Shown piece after piece: positions 24,101 through 32,072 of a stretch of DNA of 64,000 bases. A program made the translations under genes and the position numbers. Source of the DNA: Xylophilus ampelinus (lineage in GTDB: Bacteria > Pseudomonadota > Gammaproteobacteria > Burkholderiales > Burkholderiaceae_C). The stretch covers positions 155,769-219,768 of the forward strand of contig NZ_QJTC01000002.1 in NCBI RefSeq assembly GCF_003217575.1, written 5' to 3'. The notes under the pieces are model-generated. The model ran no database searches. It was not told the origin of the DNA and saw only the letters and a program-made list of their open reading frames with translations. Numbering within the stretch: position 1 is the first letter of the stretch; each line of letters opens with the position of its first letter.

Positions 24101-26588
24101 GCGAGGGACCCGCCAGGCCGGAGACACCGTAGCCGAAGCTGCTGATGGTTTGCGACCCCACCATGTTGCCGAAGCCGGTGATGCTGCCACCCACGCCGGT
24201 GAGCCCACCCGTCGCCAGGCTGTATGCGGAATTGGCATTGCTGGCCAGGCCGAGCAGGTTGCCGGCACCACCCCCACTGCCGCCCCCGCCGCCGAGCAGC
24301 CCGGAGATGGTGCCGGACACGGGCGACAGGATGGCGCTGATGACCGGCCGCAGCACCAGCGTGTTGAACATGTTCTTCAGCGTGTCGCGGAAGTTCTGTG
24401 CGAAACCCTTGCCGGACTCGAAGCCGCGCAGCAGCGCATCGGTGAGCGACTGGTTGACCTGGTCGCTGGCACGCCTCATTTCGGAGGTGATGTCCTCCGC
24501 AGCCTTGGCAGTGGTCGTGCGGTCGTACTTGACGCCGAGCAGCTCGTTACGCTCTTTGAGCTGCTGGATTTCCTCTTTCAGCGCGAATTCCTGCACCGTC
24601 ATCGTGCCGCTGATGGCGCTCTTACGCTCCATTTCGGCCAAGGTGGCCTCTTTCGTGGCGATGACCGCGGCCCGGCGGGATTGCAAGATGCGCTCCTGCG
24701 CATCTTCGGACAGACCGATCAGCGCGATCTCGTCGCGCATGGTCTGGTTATCTGCCGATGCGTCGGCGGTGGATTTGATCCGGGCGTTGGCCTCCTGAAG
24801 GCGAGCGTCGCGCAGATCGGCGATGGCCTTCAGCTCAGCCAGTGCGAGGTTCTTCGCCGCCTCGGCTGTCGACAGTTCGGCGATTCGCTCTTCGACCACC
24901 TTGCGCTGGGCGTCCGACAGCTTCAGCTTGCCGGCGGCCAGTTCCTTGTCGAGGTCGATCCGCACCTGCTGCGCAACGGTCAATTGGCCGCCGTTCTCCA
25001 TCTCCTGCTTTTCAGCGGCGATCTTCGCGTTGATCGAGGTGATCAGGTTGACATAACCGGTCTCCTGCTTTTTCAGCTCAGCGCCCGACTCGTCTTTCTT
25101 ATCCTTGTGTTTCTCGTTGATGTTGGCGATCTCGGTGCGCAGCGCGGCCTGGAGCTTCAGCACCTCGTTCGTGTTGCCCTCGGCCTTGGCCACCAGCTCG
25201 GCATTGCGTTTCTCAGCTTTCTTGATCTCGTCGTTACGGATCTGCGCGGGCGTCTGCCGGGTGCTCTCGCCGAGATACTTGTTGCGCTCTTCCTGGTCGC
25301 GGGCCCGCTGACCGGCCGCCGCCATCTTTGCGTCCTCGATGCTCGTGTTGATGCCCGCGCCCATTGCCAGGGCCTGCGTCTGCTGCAGCTCGGCGCGAAA
25401 CTTGGCGATCTGCTCACGGCGCTGGCGGATGGTTTCGGCGATGTTGTCGGCACCACGCTGGCGACCGCCCTCCACCGCCCGGGCCATCGCCTCTTCGGAC
25501 CGCTGGTTTTCCTGAATGAGCGAGTCGATCGCGCGCTGGATACCGGCTGCGGTCTTAGTGCTGGCTTCCAGCGCGACCGCGCCGGCGCCACCGATGGCAG
25601 CGATTCCCAGCAGCACGAGCACAGCCGGGTTGGCCGCCATCACCGCGCCGAGCGCAGATATAGCGCCGCCCACGGTCTTGAGCGCGCTCACGAATGCCGC
25701 AGCGCCCGCAACTACAGCCACACCTCCCACCCCACCGGCCAGCACCTTGAAGGTCGTTTCGTTTTCTCGAATGGTGCCGCCCAGCGCGTCCACAGCCTGG
25801 GCCACGGTACCTATCGCCTTGGCCAGGGTGGCGGATGCGCCAGAGGCCTTGTCGAAGTCGCCGACCGTGCGAATCGACGCATTGGTCAGCACGGTGAAGG
25901 CCTGGCCAACAGTCAGGGTGGCGTTCTTCACCTCGCCTGACAGCACGCCGGCCTGGGACTCCAGCGCCTTGATAACCTGCTCGGCGGTAATCTTGCCCTG
26001 GGCACCCAGTTCGCGCAGCTCGCCGCGGGTGACACCCAGGCCATCGGCCAGCGCCTTCGCCAGGCGCGGCGTCTGTTCCATCACCGAATTCAACTCTTCG
26101 CCGCGCAGCGTGCCGCTGGCCAAGCCTTGGCCCAGCTGCATCAGCGCGGCCTGCGAGGCTTGCGCGCTGGCGCCGCTGATGGTCACCGCGTTGGCGATGG
26201 CTTCGGTGATGCCCAGCATGCGCTGCTGGCTGACACCCAGGCCGGCCGCCGCCGTCGTGATGGTGGCGAAGGTGCCACCCAATTCGACGAAGCTGGTGCG
26301 CGAACGCTGGGCGATCTCGTACAGCGACGAATAGGCGGCGGCCGCCTGCTGGGCTCCGCCGGTCGCCAGCTTCAGCTGGTTATTCAGGGTGGTGACCGCA
26401 TCGGCGGCCGACAGCACCTCTTTCACGCCCAGCGCCGCGCCCAGGGCGCCGGCCAGACCAGCCAGGCCACCACGCAGCGAGGTGGCGGCGGTGCCGATCG
26501 TGTCCATGCCGCCGCTGACGCGGCGCAGGCCTGCCTCCACCTCGCGTTCGCCGCCGAGGGAGAGCTTGATACCGATCGGCGTGGTCAC
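21126..26588 (-). CDS. Tape measure protein with internal tandem repeats
   Basis: An 1820-residue tail length-determining protein. The N-terminal tape measure domain spans about 65-260 (FVELGGTFATI, LRGEELNSVMEQTPRLAKAL, KITAEQVIKALESQ). Hydrophobic segments lie near 285-355 (AVLVLLGIAAIGGAGAVAL), with helical charged regions and Gly/Ala stretches beyond. Near residues 1188-1435 there are four tandem 62-residue units (EKRASVQDQIDELSGNGRAV...). The start is GTG, with GGAAAG upstream. At about 1.5 angstrom per residue it would predict a tail of roughly 270 nm, which is long. Longer than lambda gpH (853 residues). Confidence 0.88.
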   Translation of the reverse strand: MTTPIGIKLSLGGEREVEAGLRRVSGGMDTIGTAATSLRGGLAGLAGALGAALGVKEVLSAADAVTTLNNQLKLATGGAQQAAAAYSSLYEIAQRSRTSFVELGGTFATITTAAAGLGVSQQRMLGITEAIANAVTISGASAQASQAALMQLGQGLASGTLRGEELNSVMEQTPRLAKALADGLGVTRGELRELGAQGKITAEQVIKALESQAGVLSGEVKNATLTVGQAFTVLTNASIRTVGDFDKASGASATLAKAIGTVAQAVDALGGTIRENETTFKVLAGGVGGVAVVAGAAAFVSALKTVGGAISALGAVMAANPAVLVLLGIAAIGGAGAVALEASTKTAAGIQRAIDSLIQENQRSEEAMARAVEGGRQRGADNIAETIRQRREQIAKFRAELQQTQALAMGAGINTSIEDAKMAAAGQRARDQEERNKYLGESTRQTPAQIRNDEIKKAEKRNAELVAKAEGNTNEVLKLQAALRTEIANINEKHKDKKDESGAELKKQETGYVNLITSINAKIAAEKQEMENGGQLTVAQQVRIDLDKELAAGKLKLSDAQRKVVEERIAELSTAEAAKNLALAELKAIADLRDARLQEANARIKSTADASADNQTMRDEIALIGLSEDAQERILQSRRAAVIATKEATLAEMERKSAISGTMTVQEFALKEEIQQLKERNELLGVKYDRTTTAKAAEDITSEMRRASDQVNQSLTDALLRGFESGKGFAQNFRDTLKNMFNTLVLRPVISAILSPVSGTISGLLGGGGGSGGGAGNLLGLASNANSAYSLATGGLTGVGGSITGFGNMVGSQTISSFGYGVSGLAGPSQVPAAAAAGANAAGGLAGIGQTVMAAAPYLAAAFVALNALGVFRSEKKTDVGIKGTVGYDSSLAAFTTIRKGGTLFSGPSYRDDTAPLPDATRAALDSSIKSVFDSVAGYADVLGLNAKAIDGFTKDVFISTEGLSDTQVQEKLAAVFKGLGDDLANIVAGGILSGATTGSAVAAAAIAEDAAGALPLGVGTNVPGAGAGQTVSSASALDPFRKAGETSIDTLARLAGSLSSVNAVLDSLDQAALKASLAGGAAASALVDVFGGLDKFQAAASSFLQNFYTDDERRDVVKRQLGSTFDSMDIAMPTTRAAFRDLVEAQDLTTESGRKTYATLLSLSDAFASITEAATTSAAALAAEQAEKRASVQDQIDELSGNGRAVVDRRRGLEYAAAAADPALQKLIVSLWELQDATAAAATATAQAEKRASVQDEIDELSGNGRAVVDRQRGLEYAAAAADPALQKLIVRLWELQDATAAAAAAAEQAEKRASVQDQIDELSGNGRAVTDRRRGIEYAAAAADPALQKLIVRLWELEDATAAAAASAEKAEKRASVQDQIDELSGNSRAVTDRRRAIEYAAASADPELQSLLNTLWLLQDATARVDAAFATLERSVSARIEALQVVQQTAQETVGTLSTLFDTLKSNIRDLYQEVDATRAMSLQQAAAFVANAVGTVRTTGALPKNDDLSSAIASLRGGMDDKNFATRADADRARLVLAAQLDELGRYTGEQLSTAEQQVKLAEDEIKRLDDMLKFERTQIELARGQIDATVTVADAIEALHKSMFPPAAAKPGAGTTGGAVVGAGPSGGSAGVTGSALGRQGNGSYVFSDGYVTRDIAGAEAARLAGLDAIYAKWAGTGDVAGYYSAAKAAGFTLRDVAAHDGFFYGDVLAAAAAAGIPAFAVGTNYVPRDMLAQIHEGEAIVPRAYNPAANPGMGDMSQAGFARLLEAQLAGNSAFASAVSLLRKVQTDIDALRSGGIQVFGSAKDPLPTKAVTA
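22284..23027 (-). repeat. Four tandem 186 bp repeats in the tape measure gene
   Basis: Four consecutive 186 bp units, each encoding 62 residues starting EKRASVQD. Anchor positions of the matching plus-strand segment ATCTGGTCCTGCACC are 22441, 22627, 22813 (one mismatch) and 22999, exactly 186 apart. Units 1-3 are nearly identical, and unit 4 (nearest the C-terminus) is diverged. The repeats are in frame and suggest recent duplication. Confidence 0.9.
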
Positions 26589-26594
26589 GTGCGG

Positions 26595-26936
26595 CTACTT
26601 TCCAGTGGGTTTCTTTTTGGCCCGGCGTTCGGCCCAGGCATCGATGGCGGCGCGCTCGCAGGCGCGGATGCAGCTGAAAAGGCTGCGGCGTTTCTTGCCG
26701 TGGCGCATGCCCTGCTCGTCGAAGTAGCTGGCGACGCCGGCATAGTCGAGCCCCGATGCTTCCGGGCGCCACTGCGTCTGCAGGTTGTTCCAGTGGCCCC
26801 ATGCGGGCAGGCATTCCGGCCAGATGTAGACAGGCACGTCGTCACTGCTGGTGTCGTCGAGCACAGGGCCACCGGACGGTGCGAACGCCTGCAGCTTGGC
26901 GAGCTGCGCCCGGACGGGCGAATGCTCAGCAGGCAT
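26595..26936 (-). CDS. Tail assembly chaperone, T-like frame (DUF1799)
   Basis: A 113-residue frame matching DUF1799 (YIWPECLPAWGHWNNLQTQW, then GLDYAGVASYF). It lies in the minus-1 frame relative to the G-like gene upstream. The frame stays open from the slippery heptamer at 27008-27014 through to this ATG, so the natural product is probably the G-T frameshift fusion of about 250 residues rather than a separate protein. It sits immediately before the tape measure gene, as in lambda. Confidence 0.75.
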   Translation of the reverse strand: MPAEHSPVRAQLAKLQAFAPSGGPVLDDTSSDDVPVYIWPECLPAWGHWNNLQTQWRPEASGLDYAGVASYFDEQGMRHGKKRRSLFSCIRACERAAIDAWAERRAKKKPTGK

Positions 26937-27004
26937 GGACGCAGGTGCTTGCGCATCGTCTGGCGTGTCCGGTTGCGACTCGATCAGCAGCGCGACGGCC
27001 TGCG

Positions 27005-27340
27005 CTAGTTTTTTTCCTTGGCGCCCACCTCGGCCAGGTACGTGCGGTAGGTGAGGTACGCGAGGCCCGGGATCTTCAGCAGGCTGCGGTACGCGTCCTC
27101 GCTGAAGGGGACGTTTTCCTTGGCCTGGGTCTTGACGCCACTCCAGTCGGTGGTGACCTCGACCAGGAAGTCGGCCAGCGGCTGCTCGCCGTCTTCCTTC
27201 TGCTTGGCGTTGATCTGCTCCTGATCCAGGCGTTCGCAGGTGAGACGGAAATCGAACGGCTCCGGCGTGCCGGTGGCGTTATTGATGGTGCCCTTGACCT
27301 TGAAAGAGACGGTTTCGCTAACGACGATGGAGATAGCCAT
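27005..27340 (-). CDS. Tail assembly chaperone, G-like
   Basis: A 111-residue protein between the tail tube and tape measure genes. The conserved-looking pattern is a beta start (MAISIVVSETVSFKVKG) and helical C-terminus (KIPGLAYLTYRTYLAEVG). By position and frameshift signal it is the lambda gpG analogue that helps tail tube assembly on the tape measure. The final codons carry the slippery heptamer, so a fraction of ribosomes make the G-T fusion. Confidence 0.8.
   Translation of the reverse strand: MAISIVVSETVSFKVKGTINNATGTPEPFDFRLTCERLDQEQINAKQKEDGEQPLADFLVEVTTDWSGVKTQAKENVPFSEDAYRSLLKIPGLAYLTYRTYLAEVGAKEKN
27008..27014 (-). promoter_or_regulatory. Minus-1 programmed frameshift site A AAA AAC
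   Basis: The G-like gene ends GCC AAG GAA AAA AAC TAG on the minus strand. A AAA AAC is a canonical slippery heptamer two codons before the stop. Slipping back one base joins the G frame to the DUF1799 frame, which has no stop. This is the lambda G/GT arrangement. Confidence 0.85.
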
Positions 27341-27460
27341 GATGGTGTGCCCGATGAATGGATGGGCCCGAGTGGTGAGGGGTGCGCGGCTGCCTGCTCG
27401 GGCAAGACAGGCCGGACACCGATGGCGCCCGTGCCGCGCATAAAACCGCTGCGGCTGCTG

Positions 27461-28111
27461 TCAGCTGGAGAGGACGGTGGGCAGGTTCTGCGCCTCGATC
27501 GAAATCTTGGTCTGCACCACGCCCTGGGCCTGGCCGGTGGGGACGCCCGCGGCACTGGCGTAGCCGGTGAGCAGCATCCTTGCGCCGGTGCCAAAGCGCA
27601 GGCGGATCGCGCGCTTGGTCTTCGACTTGTGGGCCTTGTTCAGCTCGATGAAGGCCGGGTCCGACAGATCGAACAGGTTGGTCATCGACATGGACATGGG
27701 CGAGACCACCGTGGGGGCGCGCTTGCGCACCTGGTCGTGGATGGTGGTGACGTCGGTGTATTCCGGGTCGCCGCCGGAGGTGTCGATCGTCTGGGCGGTG
27801 CGCATGCTGGCGCCGAAAGTGATGATCTGGAAGCTGCCGCCGATGAAGGTCTGGTAGTCCCGGGTGTCTTCGCTGTCGAGCAGGAACTTCTTGGTGGCGG
27901 TGTCCAGGCCGGTGATGCGGAAGACGCGCGCGTCGATCTCGTTCATGCCCTGCGAGGACATGACGATGTAGTCGCCCGCGGCCGGGTTTACCGAGCCCGT
28001 GTAGGTGGCCTCGCCGACGGCGGCCTTGCTGACCGCCGAGAGCGCGATGGAGGGGGACAGGGCGGTCTGCACATCGACGCCGACGTTCGTCCAGAAAATT
28101 GGATCTGCCAT
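27461..28111 (-). CDS. Major tail tube protein
   Basis: A 216-residue beta-rich protein (VDVQTALSPSIALSAVSKA at the N-terminus, TKISIEAQNLPTVLSS at the end). Its position between the tail terminator-like gene and the chaperones is that of lambda gpV. It would polymerise as hexameric rings around the tape measure. No C-terminal Ig-like decoration domain is seen. Confidence 0.8.
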   Translation of the reverse strand: MADPIFWTNVGVDVQTALSPSIALSAVSKAAVGEATYTGSVNPAAGDYIVMSSQGMNEIDARVFRITGLDTATKKFLLDSEDTRDYQTFIGGSFQIITFGASMRTAQTIDTSGGDPEYTDVTTIHDQVRKRAPTVVSPMSMSMTNLFDLSDPAFIELNKAHKSKTKRAIRLRFGTGARMLLTGYASAAGVPTGQAQGVVQTKISIEAQNLPTVLSS

Positions 28112-28165
28112 GGTGATACCTCGAAAGTGGTGGAGTGAGGGAGAAATGAAAATGGGCGGCGGCCG

Positions 28166-28630
28166 TCAGGCCGGCTGGTGCGGGGCGCCCGCCAGCGTGA
28201 GATAAGTGGCCTGCCAGGTCTGGCGCAGCTCGAAGAGGCCGACGGCTCCGGTGCCGGAGTTGTCGGGCCGGCTGCCGACCAGCGAGAGCCGCCGCAGCAA
28301 GCCGCCGGTGAGCGTGGTGGCTGGCAGCGCGAGCAATGCCGCCTCGATGCCACCCGCCAGCGCACGGCCGGCGGCGGGTGCACCGCCCTCGCCCTTGACG
28401 CAGGCTGAGGCCTCGAACTGGAAGACGCGCAGCTGCACGGCCGGGAAATTGACCGTCTGGTCGTCGACCGACTCGTCGCCACCGTTGAGCAGCACTGCGG
28501 GCAGCAGTGTGGTCGGCAGCTCGTCGGGCCGCTCCAGAAACACCCGATCCACCGGCACTAGGCCGGCCGCCAGAATGGCGGCCTGCACTGCCTGCAGGAT
28601 GCGGGTCTGCATGTGGTCGGCCATGGTCAT
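28166..28630 (-). CDS. Tail terminator-like protein (gpU position)
   Basis: A 154-residue protein upstream of the tail tube gene, beginning with a helix (MQTRILQAVQAAILAAGL) followed by an alternating beta pattern (VQLRVFQFEASACVK). Size and position match the lambda gpU/tail completion slot. The start could be any of three Met within the first 7 residues. It overlaps the upstream gene by 4 bp. Confidence 0.65.
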   Translation of the reverse strand: MTMADHMQTRILQAVQAAILAAGLVPVDRVFLERPDELPTTLLPAVLLNGGDESVDDQTVNFPAVQLRVFQFEASACVKGEGGAPAAGRALAGGIEAALLALPATTLTGGLLRRLSLVGSRPDNSGTGAVGLFELRQTWQATYLTLAGAPHQPA

Positions 28631-28896
28631 GCCTCCCGCAGCTGCAGCACGGTGATGCCGGTGCCGTCTGGCTGGATGCCGGTGACCGCATAGGTGCGAG
28701 CGCCGACCGTGAGCGCGTCGCCGTGCTGCACCAACGACACCAGCGCCGTCTGGACGACCGCGGCCGGCCCGGTCGTTTCCATGCCCATGGCCGAGAGATA
28801 CGCCGCGTCGAGAATGACGGGCAGCACCTCACCGCCCAGCATGGCTGGCACGCTGAAGTCGGCGAAGAAAACGGACAGGTCTTCCGCGAACGCCAT
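28627..28896 (-). CDS. Head-tail joining protein (gpFII-like position)
   Basis: An 89-residue small beta-rich protein (LSVFFADFSVPAMLGG, then GARTYAVTGIQPDGTGITVLQL). Sequence pattern and position between the FI-like gene and the tail terminator match head-tail connector proteins of the gpFII type. Confidence 0.7.
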   Translation of the reverse strand: MAFAEDLSVFFADFSVPAMLGGEVLPVILDAAYLSAMGMETTGPAAVVQTALVSLVQHGDALTVGARTYAVTGIQPDGTGITVLQLREA

Positions 28897-28901
28897 GGCG
28901 A

Positions 28902-29231
<330 letters not shown>

Positions 29232-29241
29232 GTCGATCCCC

Positions 29242-30186
29242 TTAAGCCACGGCGTTGGCGATGAGGAAGCCCGCCGATGCGCCCGCGATCACCGGCGCCT
29301 CGACCCGCGTGTACGGATAGAACCAGGTCTTGGCGTTCGGGTCGTAGTAGGGCTCTTCGACCATCGGGTAGCCGTCGAGCGTGTAGGTGTAGCCGTAGCT
29401 GGGCGTGCCCATGTTGGCCAGGGAGGACAGCTCGGTGTACGCCAGCACCACGTCTTTGCCCCACACGTCCACGAAGGTGCCGTCGTCGAGGGCATAGATG
29501 CCGTCGCCGATGACCACGCGCGCGATGTCGAACAGCGACTGCAGCAGCTCGGTAGTGGCGATGTCGCGGCCGGTGTATTTCATCCGGTCGACCACCTTCG
29601 GATGCTGCTTCAGCTTGGCCATCACCGCCGCGCCGATCACCATCGTGTTGGGACGCTTGCCGGTCGACGTGCGGATGGCCTCGCGGGCGGCCTCGACGAC
29701 CGCGACGGGGTCGCTGGTGGTGCCGAAATCGGACCACTGGAACGTGCCCGACAGCGTGATCTTGTTGTTGGCCGAGTAGTTGGCCGGATTGCGGGCCAGG
29801 TCGGCCTGCTGCTTTTCCAGACGCAGATCGAGCGCGTCGGACACCACCTTGATGCTGGCCGAGGCCAGATCGATGCCGGGCACGGCGCTGGCCTCTTCCA
29901 GCAGCTCGCGCGGCACGCTGGATTCCAGCGAGTAGTCGAGCAGCGAGAAAGGCGAGCCCTGGAAGCCGACCTGGATGCGCTTGGTGTTCTCACCAGGCGC
30001 ACGCTGCGTGTTGGTGTAGAGCATGAACGCTTCCTTGCCGAAGCTCAGGATGCGACCACCTCGGGCGGCAACGCCGACCGTGGGGAACAACAGGCCGCCG
30101 ACAAAGGCGCTGTTCTGGAAGCCCTGCGCGACGCTCGACAGAATCGGGTCGATCAGGCGGGCCTGCGATGGAGAGAGTTGGGGCAT
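29242..30186 (-). CDS. Major capsid protein
   Basis: A 314-residue protein between the decoration gene and the FI-like gene, the lambda gpE position. Features are an N-terminal helical arm, KRPNTMVIGAAVMAKLKQHP (typical of the major capsid P-domain region) and the C-terminal VEAPVIAGASAGFLI. It lacks a long N-terminal prohead delta domain, consistent with a separate scaffold. Confidence 0.85.
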   Translation of the reverse strand: MPQLSPSQARLIDPILSSVAQGFQNSAFVGGLLFPTVGVAARGGRILSFGKEAFMLYTNTQRAPGENTKRIQVGFQGSPFSLLDYSLESSVPRELLEEASAVPGIDLASASIKVVSDALDLRLEKQQADLARNPANYSANNKITLSGTFQWSDFGTTSDPVAVVEAAREAIRTSTGKRPNTMVIGAAVMAKLKQHPKVVDRMKYTGRDIATTELLQSLFDIARVVIGDGIYALDDGTFVDVWGKDVVLAYTELSSLANMGTPSYGYTYTLDGYPMVEEPYYDPNAKTWFYPYTRVEAPVIAGASAGFLIANAVA

Positions 30187-30205
30187 GGTGCGGTGGCTCC
30201 GGTGA

Positions 30206-30544
30206 TCAGTTTTGGACGACCAGCACTTCGATCTGCTGGCCTGCGGCGGTGGCAGCGGTCATGGCCCGGGCCACGGTGGTGCCGCTGGCCTTGGTGATGA
30301 CGGCACCGGCGGTGCCCACCTCCAGGGCGGCATCGACCGCGATGGCAGCACCGGCGATGGCGACGGCGGTGCCCTCGGTGACGACGGGCGCCCGCTCGCC
30401 GATGGAGGCGCCGGTCTTGGCGAAGCCGAGTGCGCGGCCGGCGGCGGTGGCGATGGCGCCTGCGCCGCTCACGGCGGCGTACTGGGTGATCGCGCCGGTG
30501 GCGTTGACGCCGTTGACCAGAATTTCGACAGATGCGACAGCCAT
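30206..30544 (-). CDS. Capsid cement/decoration protein (DUF2190-like)
   Basis: A 112-residue Ala/Gly-rich beta protein (ITQYAAVSGAGAIATAAGRAL ... AMTAATAAGQQIEVLV). Its pattern fits DUF2190-type cement proteins, equivalent in position to lambda gpD: it sits between the protease and the major capsid protein genes. Confidence 0.75.
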   Translation of the reverse strand: MAVASVEILVNGVNATGAITQYAAVSGAGAIATAAGRALGFAKTGASIGERAPVVTEGTAVAIAGAAIAVDAALEVGTAGAVITKASGTTVARAMTAATAAGQQIEVLVVQN

Positions 30545-30548
30545 GGCT

Positions 30549-30989
30549 TCAGGCCTCCGGGTTGATTTGCTTGATGGCCTGGACGTAGGTCAGGCCGGGG
30601 GTCTTCTTCATGAGCGCCTTGGCGTCACGATCGATGTCGGCACGCGACTTGGCGCCCGCGCCGCCCGCAGCAGCGGCGGCGGCCGAGGCGTCGACCGCAG
30701 GCGGCGCGCCGTTGGGCAGTACCTGCGGCGCATCGTTTGCCAGCGCGGCGGCCTGGGCTGCCCGCGCCTGGCGCTCGGCAGCGACGACGGCCGCTGCGGC
30801 GCCGGGGCCGGTGGTGGTGCCGTCGAACTTGAGGCTGGCGATCAGCGATTCGTGGCCGGGCAGGCTTGCGCCTTCGACGGCCTGGATGCGGGCGCGCTCG
30901 GCAGCGGCGCCGGCAGCGGCGCCTTCGGACAGCAACGCCTCGACCAGATCGGGGTGATCGGCGGCGAGTTGCTCGCGGGACATGGGCAT
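30549..30989 (-). CDS. Nested scaffold protein (Nu3-like) inside the protease gene
   Basis: An in-frame internal start at 30989 (MPMSREQLAAD) with CCGGAG 7 bases upstream would give a 146-residue protein identical to the protease C-terminus. It has a helical, Ala/Arg/Glu-rich scaffold composition and a basic C-terminal end (KSRADIDRDAKALMKKTPG) suited to capsid binding. This is the lambda C/Nu3 arrangement. Confidence 0.65.
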   Translation of the reverse strand: MPMSREQLAADHPDLVEALLSEGAAAGAAAERARIQAVEGASLPGHESLIASLKFDGTTTGPGAAAAVVAAERQARAAQAAALANDAPQVLPNGAPPAVDASAAAAAAGGAGAKSRADIDRDAKALMKKTPGLTYVQAIKQINPEA

Positions 30990-31916
30990 AGAAATACTCC
31001 GGGTGGTGGGGTTGGCGGTGATCCGCGCAGCACCGGCGCGGGGTGCGCCCAGGCGGGCGCCCGGGGCAGCGCGCGTGGCGTTATCCCGGTTGAGCTGCTG
31101 CACCAGCGCGTCGAGCGTGGAAACACCGTCCACCAGCCCGGCATCGATGGCTTGCTGCCCGATGAAAATGCGGCCGTCGGCCATGTCTGCGAGAACGCGC
31201 TCGACCGCGACGCCGCGGTTGTTGGCCACCGTCTCGACGAACAAGCCGTAGAGGTGGTCCATGCGCTCTTGCATCGTTGCGCGGCCCGATTCGGACAGCG
31301 GGCCGTACTGGCTCTCGATGCGCTTGAACTTGCCGGCGAAAACCTCGGTGGTCCGCACGCCCTTCTGGGCTTCGGCACCACTCACATCCACGTGTGTGGA
31401 GACGACGCCGATGCTGCCGACGGCGGTGGTGCGGTCGGCGATGTAGATCTGCTGCGCGGCCGAGCCGATCCAGTAGGCGGCGCTGGCCATCATTCCGCTG
31501 GCGAGTGCGACAACGGGCTTGACCGCGCGGGCAGCGAAGACGGCATCACCCAGTGCCTGGGTGCCGTCGACGGTGCCGCCGGGCGAATCGATGGCGAGAA
31601 CGATGCTGTGGACCGCCGTGTCTTCCAGCGCGGCGCGGATATCGCGCTCGATCAGCTGCGAGCTGGAGCCGCCCGAGATCTCCATGAAGAGATTCATGCG
31701 CTTGGCGATGACGCCGTCCACGGCGATGACGGCGACGCCGTCGATGACCGGATAGGACTCCTCGCGCTGGCTGACCAGGGGGCGGCCGATGCGTGCTTCG
31801 ACGCCCGCGATGTCGATCTTTTCGCCACGGAGGTGGGTGGCGTAGATCCCCTGGATTTCCAGCAGCTTGTCGGGCTGGATGGCCCAGGGTGCGGTGAGTA
31901 CGTCGAGTAGTTTCAT
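30549..31916 (-). CDS. Prohead protease, S49 family (gpC-like)
   Basis: A 455-residue head maturation protease of the SppA/ClpP-like S49 family. The protease domain is about residues 60-265: SIVLAIDSPGGTVDGTQAL, the nucleophile region GMMASAAYWIGSAA with the catalytic Ser about 147, and a downstream Lys in the AVGSIGVV ... KGVRTTEVF region. Residues 310-455 form an Ala-rich scaffold domain with its own ribosome site (see nested gene). It lies between decoration and portal genes, as in lambda. Confidence 0.85.
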   Translation of the reverse strand: MKLLDVLTAPWAIQPDKLLEIQGIYATHLRGEKIDIAGVEARIGRPLVSQREESYPVIDGVAVIAVDGVIAKRMNLFMEISGGSSSQLIERDIRAALEDTAVHSIVLAIDSPGGTVDGTQALGDAVFAARAVKPVVALASGMMASAAYWIGSAAQQIYIADRTTAVGSIGVVSTHVDVSGAEAQKGVRTTEVFAGKFKRIESQYGPLSESGRATMQERMDHLYGLFVETVANNRGVAVERVLADMADGRIFIGQQAIDAGLVDGVSTLDALVQQLNRDNATRAAPGARLGAPRAGAARITANPTTRSISMPMSREQLAADHPDLVEALLSEGAAAGAAAERARIQAVEGASLPGHESLIASLKFDGTTTGPGAAAAVVAAERQARAAQAAALANDAPQVLPNGAPPAVDASAAAAAAGGAGAKSRADIDRDAKALMKKTPGLTYVQAIKQINPEA

Positions 31917-31970
31917 GTCCTGCAGTGGTGTGTGCAGGCATGACTCTAAAAATTAGTGCTCCCTTAAAAT

Positions 31971-31985
31971 AGGGCAAATTGCGAC
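31971..31985 (-). repeat. Second copy of the GTCGCAAWTTGCCCT motif
   Basis: Upstream of the protease gene on the minus strand. It matches the copy at 34649-34663 in all but two bases. Confidence 0.45.
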
Positions 31986-32072
31986 AAGTGGACCACGTCC
32001 AGGCCGCAAGCGACCAACGAATACTGAGCGTCAAGGGCGATTAAAAATTCACATTTATTTCAAAATTAAATT

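Noticed and set aside
22911-25940. 1009-residue open frame on the plus strand
   Set aside because: It is antisense to the tape measure gene, which has clear family motifs, and it has Arg/Gly-rich composition typical of shadow frames in GC-rich DNA.
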